Below, in pieces: positions 12,581 to 26,461 of a stretch of DNA of 64,000 nt (within the stretch, counting starts at the first letter, position 1; the number at the start of each line of letters is the position of its first letter). A program made the translations under genes and the position numbers. The stretch comes from Carya illinoinensis (lineage: Eukaryota > Streptophyta > Magnoliopsida > Fagales > Juglandaceae): positions 36,241,467 to 36,305,466 of the forward strand of contig NC_056758.1 in the NCBI RefSeq assembly GCF_018687715.1, in the 5' to 3' direction. The notes below the pieces were generated by a model that worked only from the letters and a program-made list of their open reading frames with translations, searched no databases and was not told where the DNA came from.

Positions 12581-14661
12581 GCTACGCGAATAGATTTGAA
12601 AGCTGGTTCAGTGCTTAAACCAGGAACTTGTTAGCTTTTGGATCAACTTGAACGTGAAGGAGACTGATCATCATTAGGAATGAAATATATATATATATAT
12701 TTATAGGTTAAATATTTGTATTTAGAACATTATATATAGCCGTGAACCCAAGCCCTAGTATTATGAATCTGACCCACACGCATGCTATACCATCGATCGA
12801 GTAAATGTGTGTGTGTGTGTGTATATATAAGCATGAATTAGCAATATAAGGAAGAAAACTCCTCACACACGTGGGATTGAATCTACTTACCTTGTGTCTG
12901 AGTGTCAAAGGCGCACATCATGAATGAACATGGTGTTGTCTGGCGACACATTTGTCCTTTACATTGATCCGAAGCTGGTACGTGTTGTTTTGCATATATG
13001 AACCACTAAGCTTAAAGAAAAAGAAAATATGCTATTAAATAAAATAATATAGATCATGATCAAGAAAATATGTAGGGATTGATTTGGAAATAATTACTTG
13101 GATGTACTGTGGGGATAAGGTGGTGTGACTTAACTGGCTGTCTTGCATTTTTTTTCTCAGCAGCCACTGGCGAATTCTATGCACGAAATGATTAAGCATG
13201 GAAGTCGATGATTATCATTACATTATTTAACTATAAAAATAACATTTATAACATAGTTTCATAATTAAAAAGTTACTGATCTATATATGAGGAAAACCCA
13301 CTAATTCATGTGTCTCGCTCGCCATAATGAGCTCTCTTAGAATTTTTAAGGATGTGTCGACCATAGAATAATTAATTAATTATATCATACGTGTTGGAAC
13401 ATTATAAGCAAATTGTGTATTTACGACTAATTAATTTTAACGAAATGACTATTTTCAATTAAAATTGATTACAAATAATCTTTTAATTATAATAAATTGA
13501 TAACAAAAATTCATTTTTTTGATAGTGAAAGTTACCAATTTATCATCGCATATAGTAAATTAATTAATGGTAAATATATCCTTTCTTCCTCGCTCAATGT
13601 TTGGATTCAGATCGATCGACGATCGTCCAATTTACCATTTCTTTCTAGATCATATATACGTCTTTGTAAATTTTAAAGGTCTTCGGTATGACTGCACTCA
13701 TGGAAGTCGAATCTGGCCGTACGTACTGTAGCTATATAAAAAAATAAAAATAAGTAGTCCAGTTTTTATGTGCCTCGACAGGACATGAATATTTAAGACA
13801 CATACATACGAACTCTAGAATGATCTTTGGTACCAAACAGCTAGTTGTTGATCATGAGCACTCCATCGATCGTAATTGTTTTTATTTTTGTTTTCACTTT
13901 TGTTGAGCTAATTAAGGTAATGTTCTACTGATGTGTTGGGGGTGCCGTTTGGTTTAAATGAGGGAGACTTTTAACTACAGTTTTTTTTTTATTATTATTT
14001 TTTTAAAAAGGATAAAAAGTATTAAAAACAAAAGAACGTGTGAAAACTATGTGGTACAGCTACTTTTCTTTTTAATTTGTTTTCCTTTAAGCGACACAGC
14101 TAAAGCACGTGAATTTTTCTTCACGGCGTACGTGTCGATCATAGGGCGCAGCACTGGAATCTCCTCGTAAAATCGCGAGGACGAATTCTTCCTAAACGCG
14201 TGCACCTCGTTAATTTCGGGATTGTGTTGGGTTGGTACGTGGACCAAAACTTTTTTTTTTTTTTTCGAAAAAAAAAAACAAAACAAAAAATACTAAACGG
14301 CGAGCTACGGAAACGGGAAACGTCAGACCCGAAAGCCAACCTTGCTTTGACGTAAACTGAGAACCACACACTACCCAACACAACTTGCATGTTTACAATC
14401 TATATTTTGCATCAACCAACATGCTGCGTAAATTTTTTGTGATCATTTATTTATTTATTTTATATAATTTTTAGCGATCGAGATACTTATAAAAATTGGC
14501 TACGGACATCTCTTTCTTTCTTTCTTTCTTTCTTTTTTACAAAAAAGAAAAAAAAAGAAAGATACATACATATATATAATGCACAGATTTTCTTCATGAA
14601 AGGCTAGCTGCATTAATTGTTTTGGTCCAATTCTAAAATATTTTTCTCTTCTTTAATATAT

Positions 14662-14707
<46 letters not shown>

Positions 14708-14891
14708 AATGATAGCTGTAAATCTGTCAATGTTAGTACTGTGGGTCAACTTTATTAGCCTTATTTTTCCTTATTCAATTGCCCAAAAGAACTTCATTCT
14801 TGTTTGCTCTCCTAGAAAACTTCTTCCGTTTCATGATGGTGGTAAGTTTCTGATTAATTTTCATAAATGATGGAAAAGAATATGTCTCATA

Positions 14892-14926
<35 letters not shown>

Positions 14927-17520
14927 TTGTTGGCTTTTTTTTTTAAAAAAAAATTAAATTTTTATTTTTGCATCTCTGTGGGCGATTAAATTCAAAACCT
15001 ACTCGGTTCATGTGTTATATGCTAGAACCTAGATATATAGTACTTTTGTATTCTTGTTTTATTTCATCCCTTACATATATATATATATATATATATATAT
15101 CAACAACCCTATTTTGTCTTCTTTTCCTCCAACTAGACTCATTTTTTTCTATTTTCGATCCCTTGATTTGGAACTCAATATTCTATATATATATATATAT
15201 ATATTGATCACAATATTGTTAAGTATTAACATCCTACAACTTGTCTCAGTTTCTCTAATTTTCCAATATGTTTTTCTCAGCATATATTTTCCTCAATAAG
15301 AAAATAAATATTCTACACTCTCGACATCAATTAAATATTAACGACCTGCAACTTGAGTTTATATTAGGGTATCTTTATCTCGTTTAAGCAGACAAATACA
15401 TTTGGTGGAAAAAACCCTAACTGAACATTCAATATACTCTACCGACAGTTACAACTCTTGGCTCAATAAATGTATGGGAGCATAACAACTGGAACTCCCA
15501 TATGACTATAAATATTATTTATAAGTAAAATAAATGTAACAATTTTCAGGATAAATGATTCGTTATCTTCATATATATATATACATATATATTAATAGAG
15601 TACTGTTATATATATAAAAAAATTATATAAAAGTAATTTCATAAATTGATTTAGTTTCATCTAATCTATTAAATTTATTTTAAAAATAATAAAAATAATT
15701 TTATAATTTGACGAATCACATCAAATCATATAAATTTATAACATTATTTTTATATAATCATTTTATAATTAGATTATTTTTCATATTAATATATTTGTGT
15801 TTTATATACTTAATATATATATATATATGTGTGTGTGAGAGACTTTGTATACACATATACACGTACACATCGGCGTACGTGTACGTCGATCTCATTTTAT
15901 AGCCAGTACTATATATGTGTGGATGCGAACTAGGTCAGATATTGGCAATCCCCGATGGTGATTAGCATGAAAGAGAGAAATCAGAAGCTAATTAAAGACA
16001 AAGGACGTGACAGACCACGAGAATCACAGGCTAGTTGGGACAATCGGTGGTGTGAGAAAACCGCGGTGGGTTCTCCCTACCCCCCCGACACACAGCGGTT
16101 TCTCAAAAGCAGTTTTCTTCCCTTCTGTCTCTCTCTCTCTCTCTGTCTCGAACGCGCGTAATACAGCTTGCCAGCCCACAATATCTAAATATGAGGTATT
16201 AGGGTTATCTCCAAAACCGCTGTTATATCTCTCTCTCTTCAAATTTGTCAGCTAATGCTTTGTTTGATAGCTATCACCGTTAAAAGTAGGGGGTCCAAAA
16301 TCCACAGTAGGAAACAGTGCTGCTGAAAACAGCCTTTTCTTCTTCGTAGAAGAGTAGGTCTTCATTTTTACCTTTTTAAGACAGACCTCGCTCGTATCGT
16401 ACGTGTATGAGTGTAATATTTTATCAGTGACCCATGTGAGAGGTCGAGTACCCTTTTTCTGATCTCCTCCTCTTCTCTCTACCTTCTCCTTCTTCTCCCT
16501 GCGCTAAAGTCGCTGCTGGTATTGGCCTATCCCGTACGTAGTACCTCTATTGCTTGGAAGAAAGGAAAATGTGAGGCATGCCCAAAGGGACACATGCAGC
16601 TCCTCACAAGTCTTTTCCTAATCAGCAATAAAACGGGATGGCAACCCCACACACTCCCATTCATCAAAAGACGTGTAAAAGGTCCAATATAGCACCCCCA
16701 ATAATAAGAGAAAGTTCGTAAAAATAATCATGCAACAATATTATAACATTGATGGTTCAATTATCACAAACTGTAGCTTCGTGGGTCTTTACTGTTCGCC
16801 CGTATTTTTTAGTAGCTTCTAATTGCTGAATAATTAATTATATGATGGTAGCTAGGTTTGACATTGAGCTAAGCTTTGTAGCAGTAAATCGCTTTAAGAG
16901 GGTGGGGGGAAAGGTTTTGTATTAAACAATGAACTTGCCCCGGCATGACTCATTATCTGAATTCACACTTGGCCGGCCAATTAATTTGTCTTGCTAAAAG
17001 CCTAAAACTGGGATATTACGACAAGTTGTTAATAAATGCCGAACAGGAGAACTCATTCATCATGTTCTTGTCATCTTAAAGAAAGTTTTTTTGCTTTCTC
17101 ACTCAATAAAAAATTAAAAAAATTCAAAGCGAAAGCTCTCATAAATCTGTATGCTGGTGAATACCCTTGGCGACTAGCTAGCTAACATCGAGGCTTCATA
17201 TATGAAAAGTAATATAAGTTAATTTCAGTGGGTATTTAGAATAGATCAATTGAAAAGCTACAAAACGTATGATAAATGGCCTATTATTGTTAAAACATAT
17301 ATTGATATATAGTACTTTTTTTGGGGGGGTGGGGGGGATCAGATATATATAGATATATATATATATATATATAGATGAAGAAAGACGCAATATGTTCAAA
17401 TTCTAATTAAAATCAAAGTGGACACATTAACGTAAAAACTTCCATCAATATTTGACAGAATGATTAAAACTACAAGTAACTATGAGCAAGGAGCCTTGGA
17501 TAGGAATTATAGATTCGTTT
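11215..17520. other. intergenic, microsatellite-rich
   Basis: I see no gene. It contains a TA tract at about 12536-12572, a TC tract at about 14667-14703, AT tracts at about 14895-14923, 15073-15100 and 15185-15204, and a TTTC tract at about 14512-14535. A segment at about 15600-15770 looks like a degenerate AT-rich MITE with weak inverted symmetry. Short open frames are low-complexity translations of these tracts. Confidence 0.6.
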
Positions 17521-17669
17521 TATTTGATGTAAGAGATCAAAAGGCTTGTAATAAGAGATGATATTCCAACCACTAAATCGTAGGATATTGTGTAAGATAA
17601 ATCAAACACCACTTTAGTGGTTGGAATATCATCTCTTATTACAAGTCTTTTGATCTCTTACATCAAATA
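17521..17669. repeat. long near-perfect inverted repeat (hairpin MITE or small-RNA foldback)
   Basis: The left arm 17521-17575 and right arm 17615-17669 are reverse complements over 55 bp with a single mismatch (G versus A, which becomes a G-U pair in one RNA strand). The loop is 39 nt. Arms start TATTTGATGTAAGAGATC and end ATTCCAACCACTA. No open frame. Near-perfect arms mean it is either a recent MITE or a foldback kept by use; an RNA from either strand would form a stem long enough for Dicer-like processing. Confidence 0.85.
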
Positions 17670-20600
17670 ATTGTAGGTCATGTGATTGGGCAAGAAGTCT
17701 AGTGGGGAACATTAATGCATTCTCATTTCGACCCAAGAAAGTGCTTTGTTTTATATATAGAATCTTGCATAGATGTCCAAAGAACAAGGTAACGGCCGAT
17801 CAGATAGGCATATATCAATAATCTTTTTCTATAGGATGGTACGTAGTTATTATCTTGATTATTTGTCTTCGGGATTTTTGTCAACGTACTTGTAATATTA
17901 TTATTTTTATATATTGGAGAGGAGGTCGAGTCCAAAACCTCCATTTTGGAAACTTGGGCGTTATGCCATTGTGGCCTTTGGCATTACCATAATATTATTA
18001 GGTTAGTTTAGAACAGCTAATAATTTCATATCGCTTTGCTTGGTCCGATCCCTAGCTAATTAGGCCGGGACGTCTCTTAAGTTTGGCTAAATCACGTCAG
18101 ACTAAAATTGAACTGGTCATGACTGTTTAATGCGGATGGTAAGTACGCATGCGCATGGTTTCCCATGCTTCAGATAATTAAGCTGCGAAAATTGTCGCAT
18201 ATTTCATGCACCTTACATGTTAAATGTGTGTGTGTAATATATATACACACAATTAGTCACGTATGCTGCCTCTTGGTCATGATGATGCTCTTACTCGGAT
18301 TTATAGTACTTTTGTTTTGCGTTTCTTTTTCATGTGATATTGCATTCTTGTGTACGACGTCACTACGTACGTAGATATTTGAAACGCCATCCAGGCTCCA
18401 GCATTTCACTTTTGACCTATATATGGTCAATATATAATCATGACTAGTGAAGGTCGATCGGAATTATATATGGGTCACGACAGGGGGAGACGGCTGCTTT
18501 ACACTTTTAACTCTTCCGTACCCTAGCTAATTTCCCAATCGGCAATCACTCTCGACTCGGGCGAATATGCAAGTTTTTGATTATCAAACTCATCTCAATT
18601 TATATTAATTTATCTTATCTAATTATTATAATTTTTTCAACTTTCAACACAAAATATAATAAATAATTTAATTTTTTTTAATTTAATAATAATAATATTA
18701 AAAATTAATTTTATAATAATATTTTACTCAACTTTCATCTTAACTCAATTCATTATCTAAACAATTGACGTCATGCCGACCTTCAATTGCATATATATCG
18801 GGTTAATGTCGTTCGAACGCTAGCTTCAACAATTATATATATTAATATTAATATAACCAAAGTGATGATTCTTTTTTCACTTTTTCAACCTTTCAGGCCC
18901 ATCATGTAGGTAAATGGTACTCGTGATGATCAGTTTAAAAACTCAAGAAACATATAGTAAATTAAAATTAAAAAACGGTGCTGCGCTGCGCTCATGTGTT
19001 TTAATTTTTTTCCTTTGGTACTGCTGGGACTGTAGCAGTAGTACCATACGTCGCACGCATTGTGGACAAAAAATATATATAGGTATTAGGTAGGTTCAAT
19101 CCCGTTCTTAGGAATTTGCTTAATCTTTAGCTATAATCGGTGTTAATATATATATAACAGAACGTTTGAAAGTTTCTTCTTATTCTTCTTCTTCTTCTTC
19201 TTCTTTTTTTAAATTTTTTATTGGAGAAGTTTCACAATTCAATTTTGTTCGACTATTCCACATCACACACAAGACGCACAAAATGACATTTTTGACCGGT
19301 GGAATTAGAATCTGCCAAAGGCCAGCTATAATATTATTTTGAGGCCAGGAGACCCCTTAATTTCTCCGTCATGTGTGTTGCATGATGGATTATTGACCTT
19401 AATGTTCTTGCCCTAATGTTGAACGCCATCGAATCACACTTGTTAATTAACTAGCATGCATACAGCATTGCTTTGTAGCCGAATGTTGCATTATTTATAT
19501 ATGGCAGTATCGTGGGAACATTGTGTTATGATTGTATCTGGCTAGCTAGCTTCTAATTATGTGACAAAGAACGTCGCTTCGATACTCTTTCACGCTACAA
19601 TAAAACAGATTATATATACATTAATTCAATCACCTAATGCGCGCGATCCTTACAAAACATGATAGGTAGGTAATAATTAATAAAATTAAGAATCTATTTC
19701 ATTAGCTAAGATTCTCTCAAAGATCGTTTACATATATATATGGTCTCCTCAGAGATCGATTATGATCAGTACCTACCACTACTTTCATTAATAGTTCTAA
19801 GACGTACAATCTATCCGGCCAGTCTCTTCCATGAAAAACTATTCCAGTTGTAGCGTTTTTTGTTGGGTAGTCAGACTACAATCAAATCTCTCCTTTGTCT
19901 TTTTGAAGATTGAGATCAATGCAACTAATTATGTTGAAAAGCTGGAGTACCGAGTACTTATAATAGATTTTAGAATTTTAATCATCTCAAATATATATAT
20001 ATATATATATATACGTACTTCTTGTACAATTATATATACAGGAATATATATAAGGCCTTTTCAATATATATATAAACATGTTATTTCTTTAGGGTGATCT
20101 ATATATCATTAGGATGAAGATATTTATAATTATAGGGTGATTTGTGTTTGAAAAGACCCGCGCGCCCTAGCTACCAAAAAAAAAAAAAGGTTTGAAAATA
20201 TTCTGGATGCATGATCCGGTAGTACTACTGATTCATATTTTTCTAAATGAATTTGTTTTCGATCTCAGAAAGAAAGCATCTAATGTCAAACTAGTTGCCC
20301 GTCAAATGAGGTAGCTGGGGGCGCTTAATTCAAAGAAAAACAAAACACGTACGAAAAATTAATGTTGTAGATTAATTATAGGTTGAATATCGACCAGGAT
20401 CCAATTTAATGCTTGTTAGCTAGGCTTACATTAATATACTTGATATTTGAAATCCATCCAGCTTGTTGATCATTTTGTCAACCAAACTAATTTGTGGACA
20501 AAAACTTGCTTCGTGTTTACATATGACCATCATGAGTTTGATGATCATTAATGCATGGCCTGCTCAGCACCCATCTCATGATTTCTTGTGGCTAACATGC

Positions 20601-23136
20601 ATACACTGATTAGCTGTACGCGCGTCTGAAAATTTTTCAAGTGGTTAACTTGTAGTTGGGGACAATTAAATAATTTTATGATCTCTAATTTATAGACGAT
20701 AGGAGTAATGGATCGAGAGGACGTAAAACAGTAGTAGTGTAGACGGTGCATTATGCATATAACTTATTTTTCCAATTAAATTCATGCATATCTATATATA
20801 TATATATGTATACCAATTCAAACTAAAGATTAATTTGAAGATAGATCAAAATTAATTAAAGCCTAGCTAGCTAGATCATAGATGGAAACCGAGAAATCAA
20901 GTCTTTGGATCAAGGAAAATCGACTGGCCGGCCTTTTCTAAATTTTTTTGAGTAGCTTTTATTACAGTCTTGATTGATTTTCATTTTTTCCTTTCTTTTT
21001 TCGAGCGAATTCATGGGCTGTATTTACATGAGTCTGATCTGCTTACTAGCTATAAGGAAGGTGCAGGTCACCTCATAATCATGCCTAAGAGCCAGCTCGA
21101 TCTTACTCTTTTTTACTGTCCATCATGTAGTTTTTCGACCCTTTACTAGGTTTTTATTTATTTATTATTATTATGAACCTATTATACCATGAAAGCTCTT
21201 TAAATACTTTGCTCCTAAATTCTGGGCCATATCACTGAAGAACACAACAAAGGATAGAATTTTTTTAGGAAGCTGATCTAAATAACATGCCAAAAAAAAA
21301 AAAAAAAAAAGGAAAAAGAAAAAATCCCATGTAGCCTGCAGTACTAAACTGATTGAAACTCTTTCATTTACATTATATTCATATTCCTCATTGAATATAT
21401 TTAATTATTTGCTGAAGTCAATATATACGCTATTTTTGTTACACGATTGTCATTAATATATATAGGTAAGCTACCTGTCTTGAGAAGTTTCGCAGCACCC
21501 ATTATCAACAAAAGTGAGAATGCCCACTAGCTAGCTAGCAGCTTTGAGCCACAACATAAGTAAATAAAATAGTTTCGTAACAGTTCCATGTCAATTATAT
21601 ATAGAGAAGTCAGTACATGTACATGTGCTCTAAGTTTAATTACTACTGTTCTGGAAAAAAAAAAGTGGGGGGGGGGGGCTGTAGCGCTAGTTCCAACTCA
21701 AACCATATGTATATGAATTAGTTTCCACCTCAATCGACATAGCAGTCAGAAACATGTGCTCTTAGTTTAGTGTTCAGAAATGGAAAAGAGGGAGGGAGAG
21801 GGGGATTGAAAACGTTTAAGAAAGACTAGAAGTTGATCCACACCTTACCATTCAATATATTGCAGTTGTGTATAAAGGGCGCATGACTAACGATCCCTAG
21901 TTGATATTGTTGCATACATTTTGCTGTGTTTCTATGCATGTAGAGATGACTCTGCAGGCTTCTCATGCTGCTGAATAATTTCCACTCGTTTCTTCACAAT
22001 CCAAGCGATACAAAAATGGAGTCCAGGTGCGCTCATTAACGGAAAATGGCCCTCAAGATGTTGCAATGATCAGCCCGGCTCGTTAATTTTAGCAGCGCTC
22101 CAATATCTTGGGCTAAGTAAGCGGGCATTTTGCGTGCTTAGCTTAGCCCAGTGGCGAATACCGCCCGTGATTTGAGACACCGAGAAGAACTGGGTTTTGG
22201 GTTTTTGACGGAAGAAAATGAAAACAAAATAGAAGTACAACTAGAGGATCAGATAAAACATAAAATGAGATAAATGGTATTTATGATCTTAAAGTGTATA
22301 AGTGTTATGTATTTTTTTTTAAATATTAAATAAAATATAAAATGTATATGAAAATTTTAATATTTTAATAATAAATCATACTTTTTTTAAAAAAATAGTA
22401 CACGACGTTTACATAACTCATAATTGTATCTAATATTATTTTAAAAATTAACTTATCATAAATAGATCTTATAAAAATCAAATTTTTTAATTGATCTCGT
22501 TTGTTGTGGTGTATAATATCATAATTTCTATTAATTGTAAATTAACGTAACATATTTAGTCACACCAATATCTTTCGTTAAATCATTTTAAAACTTTTAT
22601 ATTCATCGAATAAAAAGAATACAAATAAAATGCAATAAAGATTGCATTTTGAGATCAAAGTATCAAACCAATTGCCCCACTACCATTAATATATGTAGGG
22701 TGTTAAAAAAAAAAACCCTCGAAAAACTAGTTGAATCGGACCAGACTGAACAAAATTGATAGATTCAGTCTGGTTTGTAAGAGGTTCGATGCAATACCAA
22801 TTCTTAAGAATCCAAATTGATCCTAAATCGGTAAAGTATCGATTTTCATATTTAAAAACCGGTTTAAACCTAATCAGACCAGTGTATATATTTATAATTT
22901 TTTATATTATATTATATATATATATATTATATGTTAAATTAATAATTAATATAACATAAAATTTTAATCTTATTATTCAAGTTTATTAATCTTATAACAT
23001 AAAATTAATCTTATAATTTTTAATGTAACATTTGATATAATATATAAATTTTAGTCTTAAATATAAACATTAATATTAAGTTATTAATATGAACTTACTT
23101 TTGATATATATATATACTAGGTTTGAGGTTCTGCCA
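17670..23136. other. intergenic, no gene seen
   Basis: I see only AT-rich DNA, TA tracts, a CTT tract near 19178-19205, an A run at about 21290-21310 and a short G run near 21667-21678. The phrase family CAAACTCATCTCAATTTAT ... TTATCTAAACAA at 18589-18765 is listed separately. Confidence 0.55.
18589..18765. repeat. AT-rich MITE-like element
   Basis: It opens with CAAACTCATCTCAATTTAT and closes with CTCAATTCATTATCTAAACA, with ATTATAATTTTTTCAACTTT inside. The same modules occur at 5316-5690, so this is a second copy of that family. About 180 bp, non-coding, boundaries approximate. Confidence 0.5.
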
Positions 23137-23709
23137 AGGTTTTAAAAACCGTTCCGTTCTGGTCGGAATTTTTCGTGCCGGAACAGTGACCGGAATCGGA
23201 TAGGTGTCTATTCCGTTCCGGGTCAAATTCCGGCCGTTCCGATCAAATTCCAGCCGTTCCGGTCAATTCCGGCCGGAATTCCGGTATTCCGGCCGGAATA
23301 GTAATTCCGGTCCCAAAAAAAAAAAAACTCTCTTGTAAATAAGTTGAAAAATAATGAATAAAATTGTATTTTTAGAATTCAAATACTTCTTTCCGTGCAC
23401 TAGAAGTATTGTTACTTTTAATAATCTGTCTATTCTTTAATTTTTTTCCTTTATTTTTATGTCTTAACTCAAGTTTATGATTTTTTTCAATATATATTTA
23501 TTTTATAAATCTTTAATTCTTCTATATATATACACATATACATATCACACACTTACATATATATGTATTTATTTTATTAATTGTTAGTTTATATATACAT
23601 ATAAATATTTATATATAATATATAATTAATCCCGAAACGTACCGGTACCGAAATATTCCGTTCCAGTGCCTCGACCGGAATGGTCTCCGGAACGGATTTC
23701 AAAACTTTG
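23137..23709. mobile_element. TIR element with TTCCGG-rich ends
   Basis: The left end CCAAGGTTTTAAAAACCGTT and the reverse complement of the right end CCAAAGTTTTGAAATCCGTT match over about 23 bp with a few differences. Just inside the left end are several repeats of TTCCGGCC / CCGGAATTCCGG within 23160-23310, and a smaller CCGGAAC-rich block lies inside the right end. The centre is AT-rich and non-coding. It looks like a non-autonomous DNA transposon; the superfamily is not clear to me. Confidence 0.6.
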
Positions 23710-24309
23710 GGTTGTGCAGACTTTATAGATTGAGTTTCTGGAATTATGAGATTTAGAGATTATGCATATTTAAAAAAAAAAAAATGATTATGATGAAATC
23801 TAAGGGCATAGGATTATGTGGGCTCCAAGATATGGAAGTTGTCCTCTGAAATTTAAGGTTTTAGATTTTACATACGTGAAGGACTGATTTCATGACGTTC
23901 AAGGTTTTAGATTCTACAGGCTCATTTTGTAGATTTTACAAAATGAATTTGATGAGATTTAAAGTTGCAAGTATTGAGTGGAGTGTCCTATTTAGTGGAT
24001 TTATTATTTTTGATTATTTTGATATTTTGAGTTATGGGTATTTTCAAGTCTTTGTGAAAATTTTAATATATTTTATTGAAATATTTTTTCAGTGTCTATG
24101 TAGAGAAACATGGATATTTGTGTCGAACAAACAAACAAGTTAATCTTTTTATGGAATCTCTATATTATATATAATTGTATTATTAGAGATAATTTTAGAT
24201 GACAAGAATTAACTTTTCAGATTTTCGAAATCGAGAGTTTACAATAATTGTAAAGAAAATAAAAAGATAAAGATATATAAATTTGCATAATTTGACATAA
24301 TACTTCTGT

Positions 24310-24311
<2 letters not shown>

Positions 24312-24349
<38 letters not shown>

Positions 24350-24357
24350 TGTGATGG
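24312..24357. repeat. 46-bp G homopolymer
   Basis: An uninterrupted G run, the longest homopolymer in the window. It is followed by ordinary sequence (about 24360-24880) containing a pyrimidine-rich block and an open frame at 24637-24882 that resembles no family I recognise. Confidence 0.9.
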
Positions 24358-25183
24358 GAAGAACCCACGAGCTTTATAATATCTCGTAGTTCCTCATTCT
24401 CCCAGTATAATATTTATTGAAAGTCTATCATTTAAAAGTGTCCTCTTCATTGATCATGCTCTGGGCTTGAGGTTGTAGAACCTAGAGAAGTCGAAGTCAC
24501 TCCCTCTATAATATAAGGCCCCTTTGTTCTACGCTCCCATTGTTTTATATCACGTTCTCTCTCTTTTACGTCTGCTTTTAACTTTTTTGACACCCTTTCA
24601 ACTTTTATCCCCTCCTTCCTTCTTTTTCTCCCTTCTTTGTCATTTTGTTGTCTTTTAGGAATGACCGGGCTCTTTGATCGTCTTGACTCTTGGAGTCACG
24701 AGACTTATGCAAGAAGTATACCATACAGATTCCTCGATCCCCCAACAACCTTTGAAATTGACGGAAAGTTACTATGGAGGTTATTATGTGGCTATATATA
24801 TATATTTTTTGAAAGAAAAAACCACCAAAATGCTGTAGTCACCGGTGTAGTATCTATTCCCACCTTTTATTTTTTTATTTAATAATTAAGAGGATTTTAA
24901 TAATTTTGTAATTTTATTTATTTTTTTAAATATCTGAAGAGTATAAAAAAATGTTTGAAAAGAAAGTAAAATAAAAGAAATGTTTTTTTTTTAAACATCC
25001 TCGGTGACTGTGAGGACGTCGGTAGTAGCAGAAAGTATCCACGTGGTATAAATGACCCCGATTCTTACGTTGAGTCAGAGCTCCTATGGCCTACGTCCCA
25101 TCATCATAATTCATAAACGTGACGCTCATCCAAAGAACAATGAGCTGTTTCTATCTTCCAACCAAGTTGTATACGTTGGCTTA

Positions 25184-25617
25184 TACATTTGAATAAATCT
25201 TCTCAACCCCCAACCCCCAACATCCCACCCCTTTTTTATTTTTTAATATTTTTTTAATATTTTTTTTTAAATTTATTTTTTTTAATTAATTTAATTATTT
25301 TATTTATTATTTATATATTAAATAATAAATAATAAATAAAATAATAAAAATTAAAAAATAAGTGGAGTGTTGGGGGGTTGGGGGTTGTGTAGCATGACTC
25401 ATACATTTGAATAAATCTTCTCAACCCCCAACCCCCAACATCCCACCTCTTTTTTATTTTTTAATATTTTTTTAATATTTTTTTTAATTTATTTTTTTTA
25501 ATTAATTTAATTATTTTATTTATTATTTATATATTAAATAATAAATAATAAATAAAATAATAAAAATTAAAAAATAAGTGGAGTGTTGGGGGGTCGGAGG
25601 TTGTGTAGCATGACTCT
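25184..25617. repeat. tandemly duplicated foldback element
   Basis: Two direct copies of about 218 bp (25184-25401 and 25402-about 25617). Each begins TACATTTGAATAAATCTTCT and ends GTGTAGCATGACTC. Within each copy, CAACCCCCAACCCCCAACAT near the left is inverted as GTGTTGGGGGGTTGGGGGTT near the right, flanking an AT-rich core that can itself fold. The copies are almost identical, so the duplication is recent. Confidence 0.75.
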
Positions 25618-25689
25618 ATACATTTACCCCGTCCCCCGAACGTCTGGAAAACGTCCAATTTTCTCCCAACTAGCTAGCCTTTAGTTAAC

Positions 25690-26260
25690 GTTAGCATCGA
25701 CAGATTAGACAGATGAGATAAAATAAAGTGGAATAAAATGAGATGAAGTATTTTAAATAATAATAAATAAAATATTATTATAATATTAATTTTATATTAA
25801 AATTTTAAAAAATTAAATTAATTATTATATTTTATATAAAAATTTAAAAAAATTATAATAATAAATTAAAATAAAATTTTTAATTTTACGTAATCAATAA
25901 CGACGTAAATGACCCCAATTCTTACGTTAAGAGTACAACTGCTAGCTTGACTTAGAAATTATATGACATTTTATTTGATTATTATAATTTTTTAAAATTT
26001 TAAAAAAATATATAATAAATAATTTAATTTTTTTAAATTTTAAAATAATAATATTATTATAAAATAATATTTTAATAATATTTTATTTAATTTTAATTTT
26101 AATTTATTTTTATATCAACTCGATACTTAATCATAAAATATAACAAATAATTTAATTATTTTAAAATTTTAAAATAATAATATTTTAATAATATTTTATT
26201 TAATTTTAATTTTAATTTATTTTTATTTTTATGTCAACTCGGTACCTAACCGTACAATAA
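25690..26260. repeat. AT-rich degenerate MITE remnants
   Basis: Several overlapping blocks of TTATTTAATTTTAATTTTAA-like sequence with ACTCGATACTTAATC and ACTCGGTACCTAACC repeated about 110 bp apart, and TAGACAGATGAGATAAAATA at the left. They fit decayed copies of the CTCATCTCAT family. No gene. Confidence 0.4.
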
Positions 26261-26461
26261 TTAGAGACTTCTGTAGCCTACGTCCCATCATATAATTAAA
26301 CAAACGTGACGCTCAACCTAAAGGACAAATTAGGTACCTCAACCTAAAGGACAAATTACGTACTGAATAATGAGCTACAAATTACGTACTGAATAATGAG
26401 CTGTTTCCAACTTCCAAGCATTTTGCATACCATGCTTGCATACCTTGGCTTGATGCCGTTA

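Noticed and set aside
24637..24882. 81-aa open frame with a preceding pyrimidine-rich leader
   Set aside because: No recognisable family, no splice partner, and the C-terminal half is an AT-repeat translation; not reported as a gene.
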